Origin: Proteobacteria bacterium HN_bin10
GTDB taxonomy: Bacteria > Pseudomonadota > Alphaproteobacteria > Caulobacterales > Aquidulcibacteraceae
Reading direction: 5' to 3'
NCBI GenBank assembly: GCA_002083515.1
Contig: LWDN01000046.1
Coordinates: 1-29,515 of the forward strand
Length of the DNA: 29,515 bases
A model generated the notes under the pieces. That model was not told where the DNA came from, did no database searches, and saw only the letters and a program-made list of their open reading frames with translations. The position numbers and the translations under genes were made by a program. Below, piece after piece: positions 20,114 through 27,940 of this stretch (its first letter is position 1; each line of letters begins with the position of its first letter).

Positions 20114-20939
20114 GGAAATCCTCGCTCCCGTCATCGCTCTTGAAGAGGACGAGGCTGCACTCATGGCCGCGGCCGAATTGAGCGCGAAGTTTTCGGCTCG
20201 CCCGACGGCGCTCATCCTCGCGGTGCATGCGGCGTCGACCTTTGTCGATAACGAAGTGCCGTTATCCGTGGCGCTCGAAGATCTGGCCGGCGGCCCACGC
20301 TCGCGCGCGGCGCAGTTGCGGCGCGGCCTGATGGCGTGGCTCAACCGCGCGCCGACGCCGTTTGAGATCAAGGATCTGGCGATTGAGCATGCTGTCGACG
20401 ACGATCGCATCGTCGCCCATGCGCGTGTGGCCGATCTTGTCGTTATGGCGCGCGCGCCTTCGCACGACCGGGCGCGCCAGGCCGTCATCGAGGACGTTCT
20501 GTTCAAATCAGGGCGGCCGATGCTGATCGTGCCGTCGCATCCGGTGCGAGCGCGGCGCTGGGACAAGATCGTGATCGGCTGGAACGCCAAGGCCGAAGCG
20601 GTGCGGGCCGTGGCGGCGGCGTTGTCGTTCCTGACGGCGGCGAAACAGGTCGCCATCGCCACCGTCGACGCGACGCCAAGCGCGGCCGGCCACTCGGACA
20701 AACCCGGGCGGGAAATCGCGGATTATCTCGCGCACCATGGCGTCGTGGCGGAAGTGCGCAACGTCGATGGCCTGGGGCGCACGCACGGCCGGGCGCTGGT
20801 GGACGAAGCGCAAGCGATCGACGCCGATCTGTTGGTCTTGGGCGCGTACGGCCACTCGCGCGCCCGTGAGTTTATGTTCGGCGGCGTCACGCGCGAGCTG
20901 CTCGCTGGCTCGCCCGTGCCATTGCTGCTCGCGCACTGA
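20103..20939 (+). CDS. Universal stress protein, tandem UspA domains
   Basis: This 278-residue cytosolic protein is made of two UspA folds (about 1-145 and 150-278). The second keeps the nucleotide-binding pattern G-x2-G-x9-G followed by V-T (GAYGHSRAREFMFGGVT) and ends in PVPLLLAH, as ATP-binding members do. In the first copy the same region (DLVVMARAPSHDRARQ) is degenerate. The open frame extends to 20031, but MSLKEILAPV at 20103 matches usual Usp starts and overlaps the receiver gene by 11 bases. UspA proteins commonly belong to FixK/Fnr or Dos-type low-oxygen regulons, and its place in the fix run fits. The exact role is unknown. Confidence 0.9.
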   Translation: MSLKEILAPVIALEEDEAALMAAAELSAKFSARPTALILAVHAASTFVDNEVPLSVALEDLAGGPRSRAAQLRRGLMAWLNRAPTPFEIKDLAIEHAVDDDRIVAHARVADLVVMARAPSHDRARQAVIEDVLFKSGRPMLIVPSHPVRARRWDKIVIGWNAKAEAVRAVAAALSFLTAAKQVAIATVDATPSAAGHSDKPGREIADYLAHHGVVAEVRNVDGLGRTHGRALVDEAQAIDADLLVLGAYGHSRAREFMFGGVTRELLAGSPVPLLLAH

Positions 20940-20953
20940 AGGGGAGGCGCGTC

Positions 20954-21721
20954 ATGGGCCGGGTTTCAGGCAAGGTGGCTCTGGTGACCGGCGCGGGGCT
21001 TGGGCTTGGCCGCGCCTGCGCGAAAATGCTGGCGCGGGAGGGCGCCAAGGTCACAGTTACCGACGTCAAGGAAGCCGAAGGGCGTAGCGTCGCCGATGAG
21101 ATCGTCGAGTCCGGCGGCGAAGCCATGTTCGTGCGCCAGGACGTGGCGCTCGAGTCAGACTGGAACGCCGCCATCTCCGCAACTATGCGGCGGTTCGGCG
21201 CGCTGCACATCCTGGTGAACAATGCCGGCGTTGCTTTGGGCGCCGACGTCGAGAACACGACGCTGGAGCAATGGCGGGCGCTGATGGCGGTCAATCTCGA
21301 CGGGGTCTTCCTGGGAACGCGTCACGCCATAGCGGTGATGAAGAGCCAGGGCGGCTCGATCATCAACCTTTCCTCGATCGAAGGGCTGATCGGCGACGCC
21401 AATCTCGCTGCTTATAATGCGAGCAAGGGCGGCGTACGCATTTTCACCAAGTCGGCGGCGCTCCATTGCGCCAAGGCCGGATACAGGATCCGAGTCAACT
21501 CGGTGCATCCCGGCTATATTTGGACGCCCATGGTGGAAAATTATCTCGCCGCGCAACCCGATCCCGCCGCCGCCAAGGCGTTCGTGGCCGGGCTGCATCC
21601 GGTCGGCCATTTGGGCGAGCCCGACGATATCGCCTATGGCGTTCTCTATCTCGCCTCCGACGAATCGAAATTCGTGACCGGCGCCGAATTGGTGATCGAC
21701 GGCGGCTATACCGCGCAATGA
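20954..21721 (+). CDS. Short-chain dehydrogenase/reductase, substrate unknown
   Basis: This 255-residue classical SDR acts with NAD(H), judging by Asp37 after the second strand (VTVTDVKE). The cofactor loop is TGAGLGLG at 12-19, NNAG is at 89-92, and the catalytic residues are Ser141, Tyr154 and Lys158 (YNASK). The segment RVNSVHPGYIWTPMV and the closing VIDGGYTAQ resemble the cyclopentanol/hydroxysteroid dehydrogenase group; substrates in that group vary widely, so no reaction is assigned. GGGGAGG precedes the ATG at good spacing, 14 bases after the Usp stop. Its own stop overlaps the next gene as ATGA. A redox role in the low-oxygen regulon is possible from context only. Confidence 0.9.
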   Translation: MGRVSGKVALVTGAGLGLGRACAKMLAREGAKVTVTDVKEAEGRSVADEIVESGGEAMFVRQDVALESDWNAAISATMRRFGALHILVNNAGVALGADVENTTLEQWRALMAVNLDGVFLGTRHAIAVMKSQGGSIINLSSIEGLIGDANLAAYNASKGGVRIFTKSAALHCAKAGYRIRVNSVHPGYIWTPMVENYLAAQPDPAAAKAFVAGLHPVGHLGEPDDIAYGVLYLASDESKFVTGAELVIDGGYTAQ

Positions 21722-22155
21722 CCGAGACTGAAGACCCCAAGCGGGCGCCCGCCAGCGGCCGTATCCTGCGCGCAGGCGCCATCTACTTTGCGCTTGTGTT
21801 CGGGGTGGGGCTGGCGCTCGGGCCGCCGCGTGTGCTCTGGCTGGAGCCGTGGCTCGGCAAGACCATCGCAGTGTTGCTGGAGGCGCCGCTGTTGATCGCG
21901 GCCATGTGGTTCGGCGCGCGCTGGGCGACGAACTGGGCGCGCGTTGACGGCGGCTGGGTGAGTTACCTCTTGGTCGGGCTATTGGCGTTGCTGTTGCAAC
22001 AGATCGCCGATCTCGCCGTCGGCTTCGGCTTTCGCGGCATGACGTTGGCGGAGCAGGCGGCGTATTTCGCAACGCCGGCCGGCTTTGTTTACTTGGCGAC
22101 CTTAATTGCCTTCGCGCTGATGCCGTTTATCCGCATGCCGCGCGTTGAGAGATAA
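21718..22155 (+). CDS. Four-helix membrane protein of unknown function
   Basis: This 145-residue protein has about four membrane segments (about 20-36, 48-66, 80-103 and 122-139). A Gly/Pro-rich loop after the first contains GPPRVLWLEPWLGK, and a conserved-looking EAPLLIAAMW opens around residue 54. Similar small proteobacterial membrane proteins with R-V-L-x-L-x-P and E-x-P-L patterns are familiar, but I know no function for them. The ATG overlaps the SDR stop as ATGA, so it is the last gene of the fixL run. Its end overlaps a convergent minus-strand gene by 67 bases. Confidence 0.8.
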   Translation: MTETEDPKRAPASGRILRAGAIYFALVFGVGLALGPPRVLWLEPWLGKTIAVLLEAPLLIAAMWFGARWATNWARVDGGWVSYLLVGLLALLLQQIADLAVGFGFRGMTLAEQAAYFATPAGFVYLATLIAFALMPFIRMPRVER

Positions 22156-22370
22156 GTCAGCGCCACCGCCAGCGAGATGCCGATCCAGCACGCCGGGCAG
22201 TGACCGAGCAGCTCTTGCGCGTGCGCACCAACGCCACACCACGACGCGTCCAGCGCGCGCTCAAACGGCGAGCGGCTAAACGTGCTCCAGGCGCAGACGA
22301 GGTTCGGCCATAGCGCCGCGGCCCCCGCCGACAATGCCGCCACGTTCGTCCAGGCTTCGGCGCCGCGCAT
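22089..22370 (-). CDS. Small membrane protein with WCG and HCPACW motifs
   Basis: This 93-residue protein begins at ATG 22370 with GAGGGG placed ideally upstream. The open frame runs back to 22523 into the ccoN start, but that part is unlikely to be coding. One hydrophobic segment spans about 7-28. A middle region carries WCG and, about 12 residues later, HCPACW. A second hydrophobic segment (about 57-73) and a basic tail follow. Two Cys-containing motifs beside a membrane helix suggest metal, haem or thiol chemistry in the periplasm, an inference from pattern only. It is divergent from ccoN, and the FixK site at 22425 lies between them, so it could share the low-oxygen control. It overlaps the convergent membrane gene by 67 bases. 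Family unknown. Confidence 0.6.
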   Translation of the reverse strand: MRGAEAWTNVAALSAGAAALWPNLVCAWSTFSRSPFERALDASWCGVGAHAQELLGHCPACWIGISLAVALTYLSTRGMRINGISAKAIKVAK

Positions 22371-22424
22371 CTTTTCCCCTCGCTGTTCGTCAAACGCGGG
22401 TAGCGAGCGGCGCTTGGGCGCACC

Positions 22425-22438
22425 TTGATCGAAATCAA
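22425..22438. promoter_or_regulatory. FixK/Fnr-type binding site before ccoN
   Basis: TTGAT-CGAA-ATCAA is a perfect match to the Fnr/FixK consensus palindrome. Its centre at 22431.5 lies 68 bases before the ccoN ATG. If it works at -41.5, as at class II activated promoters, transcription would begin near 22473; TGATAG at 22458-22463 is placed to serve as the -10 element. The FixK-like protein encoded at 16802-17473 has the E-x-x-S-R helix that recognises TTGAT. The site is symmetrical and lies 55 bases before the divergent minus-strand gene, so it could serve both directions. Confidence 0.85.
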
Positions 22439-22499
22439 GGGCCGCGCCGGCGGGCGCTGATAGCGCATCCCCAGTCTTTGGATCGGGGGAACAGGCCAC

Positions 22500-24155
22500 A
22501 TGGCGACAGCGACCGACGGCCAACGGAGCCGCCTCGACGCCTGGGCGATCGGCGCCATCATCGTTGCGGGGATTTATCTGGCGCTTCTAGGCGCAGCCAA
22601 CGCCACCGACCGCGCCTTCGCCGTGCAGATGTGGACGGCGTTGGCGGCGTTTCTTTTCGGCGGCGTCATGCTGGTCATGGTGCTCGGTCGCGGCCCAGTG
22701 AATGACACCTCGGGGCGCTACGAGAACGGCGTCATCAAGGCCGGCGTCGCCGCCTCGATGTTCTGGGGCATTGCCGGTTTTCTGGTTGGCGTCGTCATCG
22801 CCTTCCAATTGGCGTTTCCGAACCTGCTCTATTTCGAGGAATGGGGTTGGACCAATTTCGGCCGCTTACGGCCGCTGCACACGTCGGCGGTGATCTTCGC
22901 TTTCGGCGGCAACGTTCTGATCGCCACCAGCTTCTATGTCGTGCAGCGCACCTGCCGGGCGCGGCTGGCCGGCGGCATGTGGCCCTGGTTCGTGTTCTGG
23001 GGCTATCAGTTCTTCATCCTGATGGCCGGCACCGGCTATCTGCTCGGCGTCACCGCCGGGCGCGAATACGCCGAGCCGCCTTGGTACACCGATCTCTGGC
23101 TCACTCTGGTGTGGGTCGTTTACCTGCTGGTGTTTCTCGGCACGATCTGGAAGCGGCAAGAGAAGCACATCTACGTCGCCAACTGGTTCTATCTCGCCTT
23201 CATCGTCACCGTGGCGATGCTTCACATCGTCAACAACATCGCCATTCCGGTGAACCCCGCCGGCTGGTTCAGCTATTCGCTGTTCTCCGGCGTGCAGGAT
23301 GCGCTGACGCAATGGTGGTACGGCCACAACGCGGTCGGCTTCTTCCTCACCGCCGGCTTCCTCGGCATCATGTACTATTTCATCCCGAAGCAGGCCGATC
23401 GTCCGGTCTATTCATACCGGCTGTCGATCATCCACTTCTGGGCGCTGATCTTCCTCTACATCTGGGCGGGCCCGCACCATCTGCACTACACGGCGCTGCC
23501 GCAATGGGCGCAGACGCTCGGCGCCACCTTCTCGATCATGCTGTGGATGCCGTCCTGGGGCGGCATGATCAACGGTCTGATGACGCTCTCCGGCGCCTGG
23601 GACAAGCTCAGGACCGATCCGGTGCTGCGCATGCTGGTGGTGTCGGTCGCGTTCTACGGCATGTCGACGTTCGAAGGCCCGGTGATGAGCATCCGCGCCG
23701 TCAATTCGCTCTCGCACTACACCGATTGGACCATCGGTCACGTGCATTCCGGCGCGCTCGGCTGGGTTGGCTTCGTCAGCTTCGGCGCGCTCTATTGCCT
23801 CGTGCCTTGGCTTTGGAAGCGGCAGCGGCTCTTCTCCTACGCGCTGGTCGAGTGGCACTTCTGGCTCTCGACCATCGGCATCGTGCTCTACATCACCTCG
23901 ATGTGGGTGGCCGGTGTGATGCAGGGGCTGATGTGGCGCGCCTATAACGAGTTCGGTTTCCTCGAATACTCGTTCGTCGAAACCGTCGAGGCGATGCATC
24001 CCTATTACATCATCCGCGCCGTCGGCGGGACGCTGTTCCTGCTGGGCGCCCTGATCATGGCCTACAATTTGTGGCGGACGGCTGTGTCGGAGAGCCCGGC
24101 GCACGAGCGCGCCAATGACGTCCCGGCGCGCGCCGCCGCCGTTGCAGCGGAATAG
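22500..24155 (+). CDS. ccoN: cbb3-type cytochrome c oxidase subunit I
   Basis: This is the catalytic subunit of the high-affinity cbb3 terminal oxidase, which reduces oxygen at low concentrations and pumps protons. It has 551 residues and about 14 membrane helices. Metal ligands are visible: low-spin haem ligands His127 (RPLHTSAV) and His416, high-spin haem ligand His414 (GHVHSGALGW), and CuB ligands His276 (WWYGHNAVG), His326 and His327 (AGPHHLHY). Tyr320, six residues before the His pair, matches the tyrosine cross-linked to a histidine in this family. ATG 22500 begins 62 bases after a FixK site. It is the first gene of the cco operon, nine bases before ccoO. Confidence 0.97.
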   Translation: MATATDGQRSRLDAWAIGAIIVAGIYLALLGAANATDRAFAVQMWTALAAFLFGGVMLVMVLGRGPVNDTSGRYENGVIKAGVAASMFWGIAGFLVGVVIAFQLAFPNLLYFEEWGWTNFGRLRPLHTSAVIFAFGGNVLIATSFYVVQRTCRARLAGGMWPWFVFWGYQFFILMAGTGYLLGVTAGREYAEPPWYTDLWLTLVWVVYLLVFLGTIWKRQEKHIYVANWFYLAFIVTVAMLHIVNNIAIPVNPAGWFSYSLFSGVQDALTQWWYGHNAVGFFLTAGFLGIMYYFIPKQADRPVYSYRLSIIHFWALIFLYIWAGPHHLHYTALPQWAQTLGATFSIMLWMPSWGGMINGLMTLSGAWDKLRTDPVLRMLVVSVAFYGMSTFEGPVMSIRAVNSLSHYTDWTIGHVHSGALGWVGFVSFGALYCLVPWLWKRQRLFSYALVEWHFWLSTIGIVLYITSMWVAGVMQGLMWRAYNEFGFLEYSFVETVEAMHPYYIIRAVGGTLFLLGALIMAYNLWRTAVSESPAHERANDVPARAAAVAAE

Positions 24156-24164
24156 GGGGCGCTG

Positions 24165-24899
24165 ATGTGGAGCCTTCACAAATGGTTCGAGCGCCACTCG
24201 CTGATCCTGCTGATCGGCATCCTGGTGGTGGTTTCGATCGGCGGGCTGGTGCAGATCACGCCGCTCTTCTTCATCGAGAGCACGATTGAGCGGGTTCAGG
24301 GCGTGCGCCCCTACACGCCGCTCGAACTGGCGGGCCGGCAGATCTACATCCGCGAGGGCTGCTACACGTGTCACTCGCAAATGATCCGCCCGCTGCGCGA
24401 CGAGGTTGAGCGCTACGGCCATTACTCTCTGGCCGCTGAGAGCATGTACGACCACCCGTTTCAGTGGGGCTCGAAGCGGACCGGACCCGATCTGGCGCGC
24501 GTCGGCGGGCGCTACTCGGACGAATGGCACCGCGCGCACCTGGAGGACCCGCGCTCGGTGGTGCCGGAATCGGTGATGCCGCCTTACGCGTTTCTCTCCC
24601 GCGCCGATCTCGACGCGAGGCGCATGGGCGAGCACCTGCGCGTTAATCGGATGCTGCGCGTCCCGTATAGCGATGAGCAGCTCGCCAACGCGGCGGCGGA
24701 TGCGCGCGCGCAGGCGACTCCGCTCGATCCCAACGCCTACGATTTCGAGCAGCGTTACCCGGGCGCCGCGGTGCGGGACTTCGACGGAAACCCAGACGAA
24801 GTCACCGAAATGGATGCGCTCATCGCCTATCTGCAAATGCTCGGAACCGGCGTCGACTTCAGCGTCTACCAGGCCGAAGCGCCTGAGAACCGGAGGTAG
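24165..24899 (+). CDS. ccoO: cbb3 oxidase subunit II, mono-haem cytochrome c
   Basis: This 244-residue membrane-anchored cytochrome passes electrons from CcoP towards the CcoN active site. One membrane helix spans about 12-35, and the haem c motif C66-Y-T-C69-H70 follows in the periplasmic domain. The region after it (RPLRDEVERYGHYSLAAES) and RTGPDLARVGGRYSD are family signatures, and a Met suitable as the distal haem ligand lies in the segment VMPPYAFL. AGGGGG stands well placed before ATG 24165. Spacing to ccoN (9 bases) and ccoQ (3 bases) indicates one transcript. Confidence 0.96.
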   Translation: MWSLHKWFERHSLILLIGILVVVSIGGLVQITPLFFIESTIERVQGVRPYTPLELAGRQIYIREGCYTCHSQMIRPLRDEVERYGHYSLAAESMYDHPFQWGSKRTGPDLARVGGRYSDEWHRAHLEDPRSVVPESVMPPYAFLSRADLDARRMGEHLRVNRMLRVPYSDEQLANAAADARAQATPLDPNAYDFEQRYPGAAVRDFDGNPDEVTEMDALIAYLQMLGTGVDFSVYQAEAPENRR

Positions 24900-24902
24900 G
24901 CG

Positions 24903-25067
24903 ATGAGTTACGAGCAAGCGACGCACTTCGCCCAGACCTGGGGGCTCATCGCGCTGGCTGTCGGATTCGCCGCCGCGGTGCTCTACGCGCTCTGGCCGGC
25001 GAACCGGGCGAAGTTCGACCGCGCCGCGCGTGCGCCGTTGGATGACGAGGACGACAATGGCCGATAA
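24903..25067 (+). CDS. ccoQ: cbb3 oxidase subunit IV (CcoQ/FixQ)
   Basis: This small 54-residue protein has one membrane segment (about 14-30), ending in LYALWP, and an acidic/basic cytosolic tail ending in DDEDDNGR. It matches the size, topology and position of CcoQ, which stabilises the oxidase complex. GGAGG stands six bases before the ATG. Its stop lies within the start of ccoP, an 11-base overlap (ATGGCCGATAA). Sequence conservation in this family is low, so the call rests on position and architecture. Confidence 0.88.
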   Translation: MSYEQATHFAQTWGLIALAVGFAAAVLYALWPANRAKFDRAARAPLDDEDDNGR

Positions 25068-26001
25068 CAGAGAACGCGACGCCGTCAGCGGCACCGAGAC
25101 CACCGGCCATGAATGGGATGGCGTCAAGGAATTGGACACGCCGCTGCCGCGCTGGTGGCTCTACATCTTCTACGCGACCATCGTAGCGGCGGTGATCTAT
25201 TGGGTGCTGATGCCGGCGTGGCCGCTGGTCAATGGCTACACGCCGGGCGTGCTGGGTTTCTCCGATCGCGCCAACGTTGCCGCGGATGTGAGCGACCTAC
25301 GCGCCGCGCGTGCGCCGATGTACGGGCGCCTCGCCGCCGCCAGCGCTGCGGACATCGCCGCCGATCCTGAGCTCCAGCAATTTGCGCGCGCCGCCGGCGA
25401 GTCCGTGTTCGGCGATTATTGCCGCACTTGTCATGGCGCCGGCGGCGCCGGCGCGCCGGGCTATCCGGTGCTCGCCGACGATGTCTGGATTTGGGGCGGC
25501 ACGCTTGCGGACATCGAACACACGTTGCGTGTCGGCATCCGCGCCGATCATCCCGACACGCGCATGTCGGCGATGCCGGCGTTCGGCCGCGACGCACTGC
25601 TGACGCCGCAACAAATCGGCGACGTCACCGAATACGTGATCTCCATCTCCGCGGCGCAGGCGCGTTTGCGCGCCAATCCGGCGGCTGCGGCGCGCGGCGC
25701 CGCCATCTACGAAGCACAATGCGTGGTCTGCCATGGCCCCGGCGGCGCTGGCGATCGCAGCGTCGGCGCGCCGAGCCTCACCGACGACGTCTGGCTCTAT
25801 GGCGGTTCGCGCGAGGAGATTCGCCGTCAGATCGAAACCGGCCGCGCCGGCGTGATGCCGTCCTGGAGCAGCCGCTTCGATGACGGCACGCTGCGTGCGT
25901 TGGCCTATTACGTTCACGAGATGGGCGGCGGCGAGCCGGATGCGGCGCCGATCCCGCCCGCCGAGGCGCCGGCGGGAGGGGAAACAGAGCCAAGCCCGTG
26001 A
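25057..26001 (+). CDS. ccoP: cbb3 oxidase subunit III, di-haem cytochrome c
   Basis: This 314-residue subunit takes electrons from the bc1 complex or soluble cytochrome c. The N-terminal motif GHEWDGVKELDTPLPRWW comes before a single membrane helix (about 34-55), as in all CcoP. Two haem c sites follow: C122-R-T-C125-H126 and C222-V-V-C225-H226, each with a later Met (SAMPAFG, GVMPSW) suited as distal ligand. The length is typical. ATG 25057 has GAGG seven bases upstream and overlaps ccoQ. Open sequence further upstream belongs to another frame of ccoQ. Its stop overlaps the ccoG start as GTGA. Confidence 0.96.
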   Translation: MADNRERDAVSGTETTGHEWDGVKELDTPLPRWWLYIFYATIVAAVIYWVLMPAWPLVNGYTPGVLGFSDRANVAADVSDLRAARAPMYGRLAAASAADIAADPELQQFARAAGESVFGDYCRTCHGAGGAGAPGYPVLADDVWIWGGTLADIEHTLRVGIRADHPDTRMSAMPAFGRDALLTPQQIGDVTEYVISISAAQARLRANPAAAARGAAIYEAQCVVCHGPGGAGDRSVGAPSLTDDVWLYGGSREEIRRQIETGRAGVMPSWSSRFDDGTLRALAYYVHEMGGGEPDAAPIPPAEAPAGGETEPSP

Positions 26002-27464
26002 ACAAGGTCACGCTCATCGACACGCTCGACATCGACGCGCGCGCGGTCAATTCGAAAGCGGCGCGCGAACTCTATCACAAGCGTGAGCAGATCTACCCCA
26101 AGCTCGCGCGCGGCCCGTTCCGCAATCTCAAATGGGCGGCGATGATCGTGCTGCTCGCCATCTATTACGTGACGCCGTGGCTGCGCTGGGATCGCGGCGA
26201 AGGCCGCGTCGATCAGGCGGTGATGGTGGATTTCGAAGGCGGTCGCTTCTACTTCTTCTTCATCGAACTGTGGCCGCAGGAGGTCTATTACATCACCGGC
26301 CTGCTCATTCTGGCGAGCCTCGGCATCTTCTTGTCTTCGGCTTTGTTTGGTCGCGTTTGGTGCGGCTATGCCTGCCCGCAGACGGTGTGGACCGATCTCT
26401 ACATCTATGTCGAGCGCGCCATCGAAGGCGACCGCAACGCGCGCATGCGTCTGGACAAGGCGCCGCTGTCGTTCTCGAAAGCGGCCAAGAAGCTCTCCAA
26501 GCATGCAATCTGGCTCGCCATCGCCGCCGCGACCGGCGGGGCGTGGGTGTTCTATTTCGGCGACGCGCCAACTTTGTTCCGAGACATCTTCACCGGCCAA
26601 GCGTCGGCGCCGGTCTATCTGTTCATCGGTTTGCTGACCTTCACCACCTACGCGCTCGCGGGAACCATGCGCGAGCAGGTGTGCACTTACATGTGCCCCT
26701 GGCCGCGCATCCAGGCGGCGATGATCGACAAGGACGCGCTCTCGGTCACCTATCGCGTCGACCGCGGCGAACCCCGTGGGCCGCACAAGAAGGGCGAGAG
26801 CTGGGAAGGCCGCGGCGATTGCATCGACTGCCGCCAATGCGTCGCCGTCTGCCCGCAAGGCATCGACATCCGCGACGGCGATCAGCTCGAATGCATCAAT
26901 TGCGCCTTGTGCATCGATGCGTGCGACGATGTCATGCGCAAGGTCGGCCGGCCCACCGGGCTGATCGCGTATGACAGTTACGCCAACGTCAAGCGCCGGC
27001 AGCAAGGCAAGAGCATCAGCTACCAGCTGGTGCGGCCGCGCACGATCCTTTACGGCGTGCTGATGGCGCTGGTCGCCGCGCTCATGATTTACGGGCTCGC
27101 GACGCGCCAGACGCTCGATCTCAATGTCATCCGCGACCGCAACCCGCCCTTCGTCCGCTTGGCCGACGGTTCGATCCGCAACGATTATGCGCTGAAGCTG
27201 ATCAACATGACCGATCAGCCGCGCCGGCTCGAAGTCGCTGTCGCCGGCCTTGACGGCTTGCGGCTGCAGGTCGGACAGCTCGGCGATGCGGGCAGCGTCG
27301 TGGTCGAAGCGCGGGCCGATGGCGTGACCAATGTCCGCGCGCATGTGGCGGCGCCGGCGGGCGTTGCGCCGGGCGCGCACGATCTGACCTTCACCATACG
27401 CGATGTCGAAACCGGCGCGACAGCGACGAGCGACGCCGCGTTTCTTGCCGGAGCGGCGCCATGA
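25998..27464 (+). CDS. ccoG: CcoG/FixG copper reductase, polyferredoxin-like
   Basis: This 488-residue inner-membrane iron-sulfur protein is needed for cbb3 oxidase assembly; the family has been shown to reduce Cu(II) for CuB insertion. Membrane helices lie near 45-62, 95-115, 170-188, 205-224 and 340-360. Cysteines appear in CGYACPQ (122, 126), CTYMCPWPR (229, 233), and the two ferredoxin clusters at 275/278/281/285 and 299/302/305/309. A C-terminal beta-rich periplasmic domain (about 375-488) completes the usual architecture. The start is a GTG coupled to the ccoP stop. It ends in an ATGA overlap with ccoH. Confidence 0.95.
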   Translation: MNKVTLIDTLDIDARAVNSKAARELYHKREQIYPKLARGPFRNLKWAAMIVLLAIYYVTPWLRWDRGEGRVDQAVMVDFEGGRFYFFFIELWPQEVYYITGLLILASLGIFLSSALFGRVWCGYACPQTVWTDLYIYVERAIEGDRNARMRLDKAPLSFSKAAKKLSKHAIWLAIAAATGGAWVFYFGDAPTLFRDIFTGQASAPVYLFIGLLTFTTYALAGTMREQVCTYMCPWPRIQAAMIDKDALSVTYRVDRGEPRGPHKKGESWEGRGDCIDCRQCVAVCPQGIDIRDGDQLECINCALCIDACDDVMRKVGRPTGLIAYDSYANVKRRQQGKSISYQLVRPRTILYGVLMALVAALMIYGLATRQTLDLNVIRDRNPPFVRLADGSIRNDYALKLINMTDQPRRLEVAVAGLDGLRLQVGQLGDAGSVVVEARADGVTNVRAHVAAPAGVAPGAHDLTFTIRDVETGATATSDAAFLAGAAP

Positions 27465-27940
27465 CGACACAGATTTCCGGCCGGCACGTGCTCTTCGCCA
27501 TGCTTGCGTTCTTTGCCTCGATCATCGCGGTCAATGTCGGGTTTGCCATTGTCGCGGTGCGGTCGTTCCCGGGCGAAGACACGCCACGCTCTTACCTGCA
27601 AGGGCTTCGTTACAATGACACGCTGGCGGAGCGGCAAAACCAGGCTGCGCTTGGCTGGCGCGCCACGACTGGCTTGAACGCGCACGGAAGCGGGGCGGCG
27701 TTGCTCGTATCGCTGAACGATCGCGCCGGCGTCGCCATCGATGGCGCTGAGCTGAGCGGCGACCTGCAATGGCCGGCGGCGTCGCGTTACGACCGCCGCT
27801 TGAATTTCGAAGCCCTCGGCGGCGGCCGCTATCGCGCCCTCGTTTCCGATCTGGCGCCCGGGCGCTGGCGGCTGCGGGCGCGGGCCGAGCGCGGCGGCGA
27901 AGCGCTCGATTTCGAATCGGACCTCACATGGCGGCAATAA
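27461..27940 (+). CDS. ccoH: cbb3 oxidase assembly protein CcoH/FixH
   Basis: This 159-residue protein has one N-terminal membrane helix (about 9-33) and a periplasmic domain. The segment SYLQGLRYNDTLAERQNQ just after the helix and the closing LTWRQ match the FixH family, which takes part in cbb3 maturation with the CcoI copper ATPase. It overlaps ccoG at its start (ATGA) and ccoI at its end by 13 bases, as in most fixGHI operons. No metal-binding motif is visible. Confidence 0.93.
   Translation: MTTQISGRHVLFAMLAFFASIIAVNVGFAIVAVRSFPGEDTPRSYLQGLRYNDTLAERQNQAALGWRATTGLNAHGSGAALLVSLNDRAGVAIDGAELSGDLQWPAASRYDRRLNFEALGGGRYRALVSDLAPGRWRLRARAERGGEALDFESDLTWRQ

Noticed and set aside
22371..22523. 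Upstream extension of the minus-strand Cys-motif gene to 144 residues
   Set aside because: It would run across the FixK site and the ccoN start; ATG 22370 has a strong ribosome site and begins the membrane protein cleanly.
23412..25139. 575-residue minus-strand open frame
   Set aside because: Spans the antisense of ccoN, ccoO and ccoQ; His/Arg/Gly-rich without any domain.
25914..27470. 518-residue minus-strand open frame
   Set aside because: Antisense to ccoG; no motif and unusual composition.
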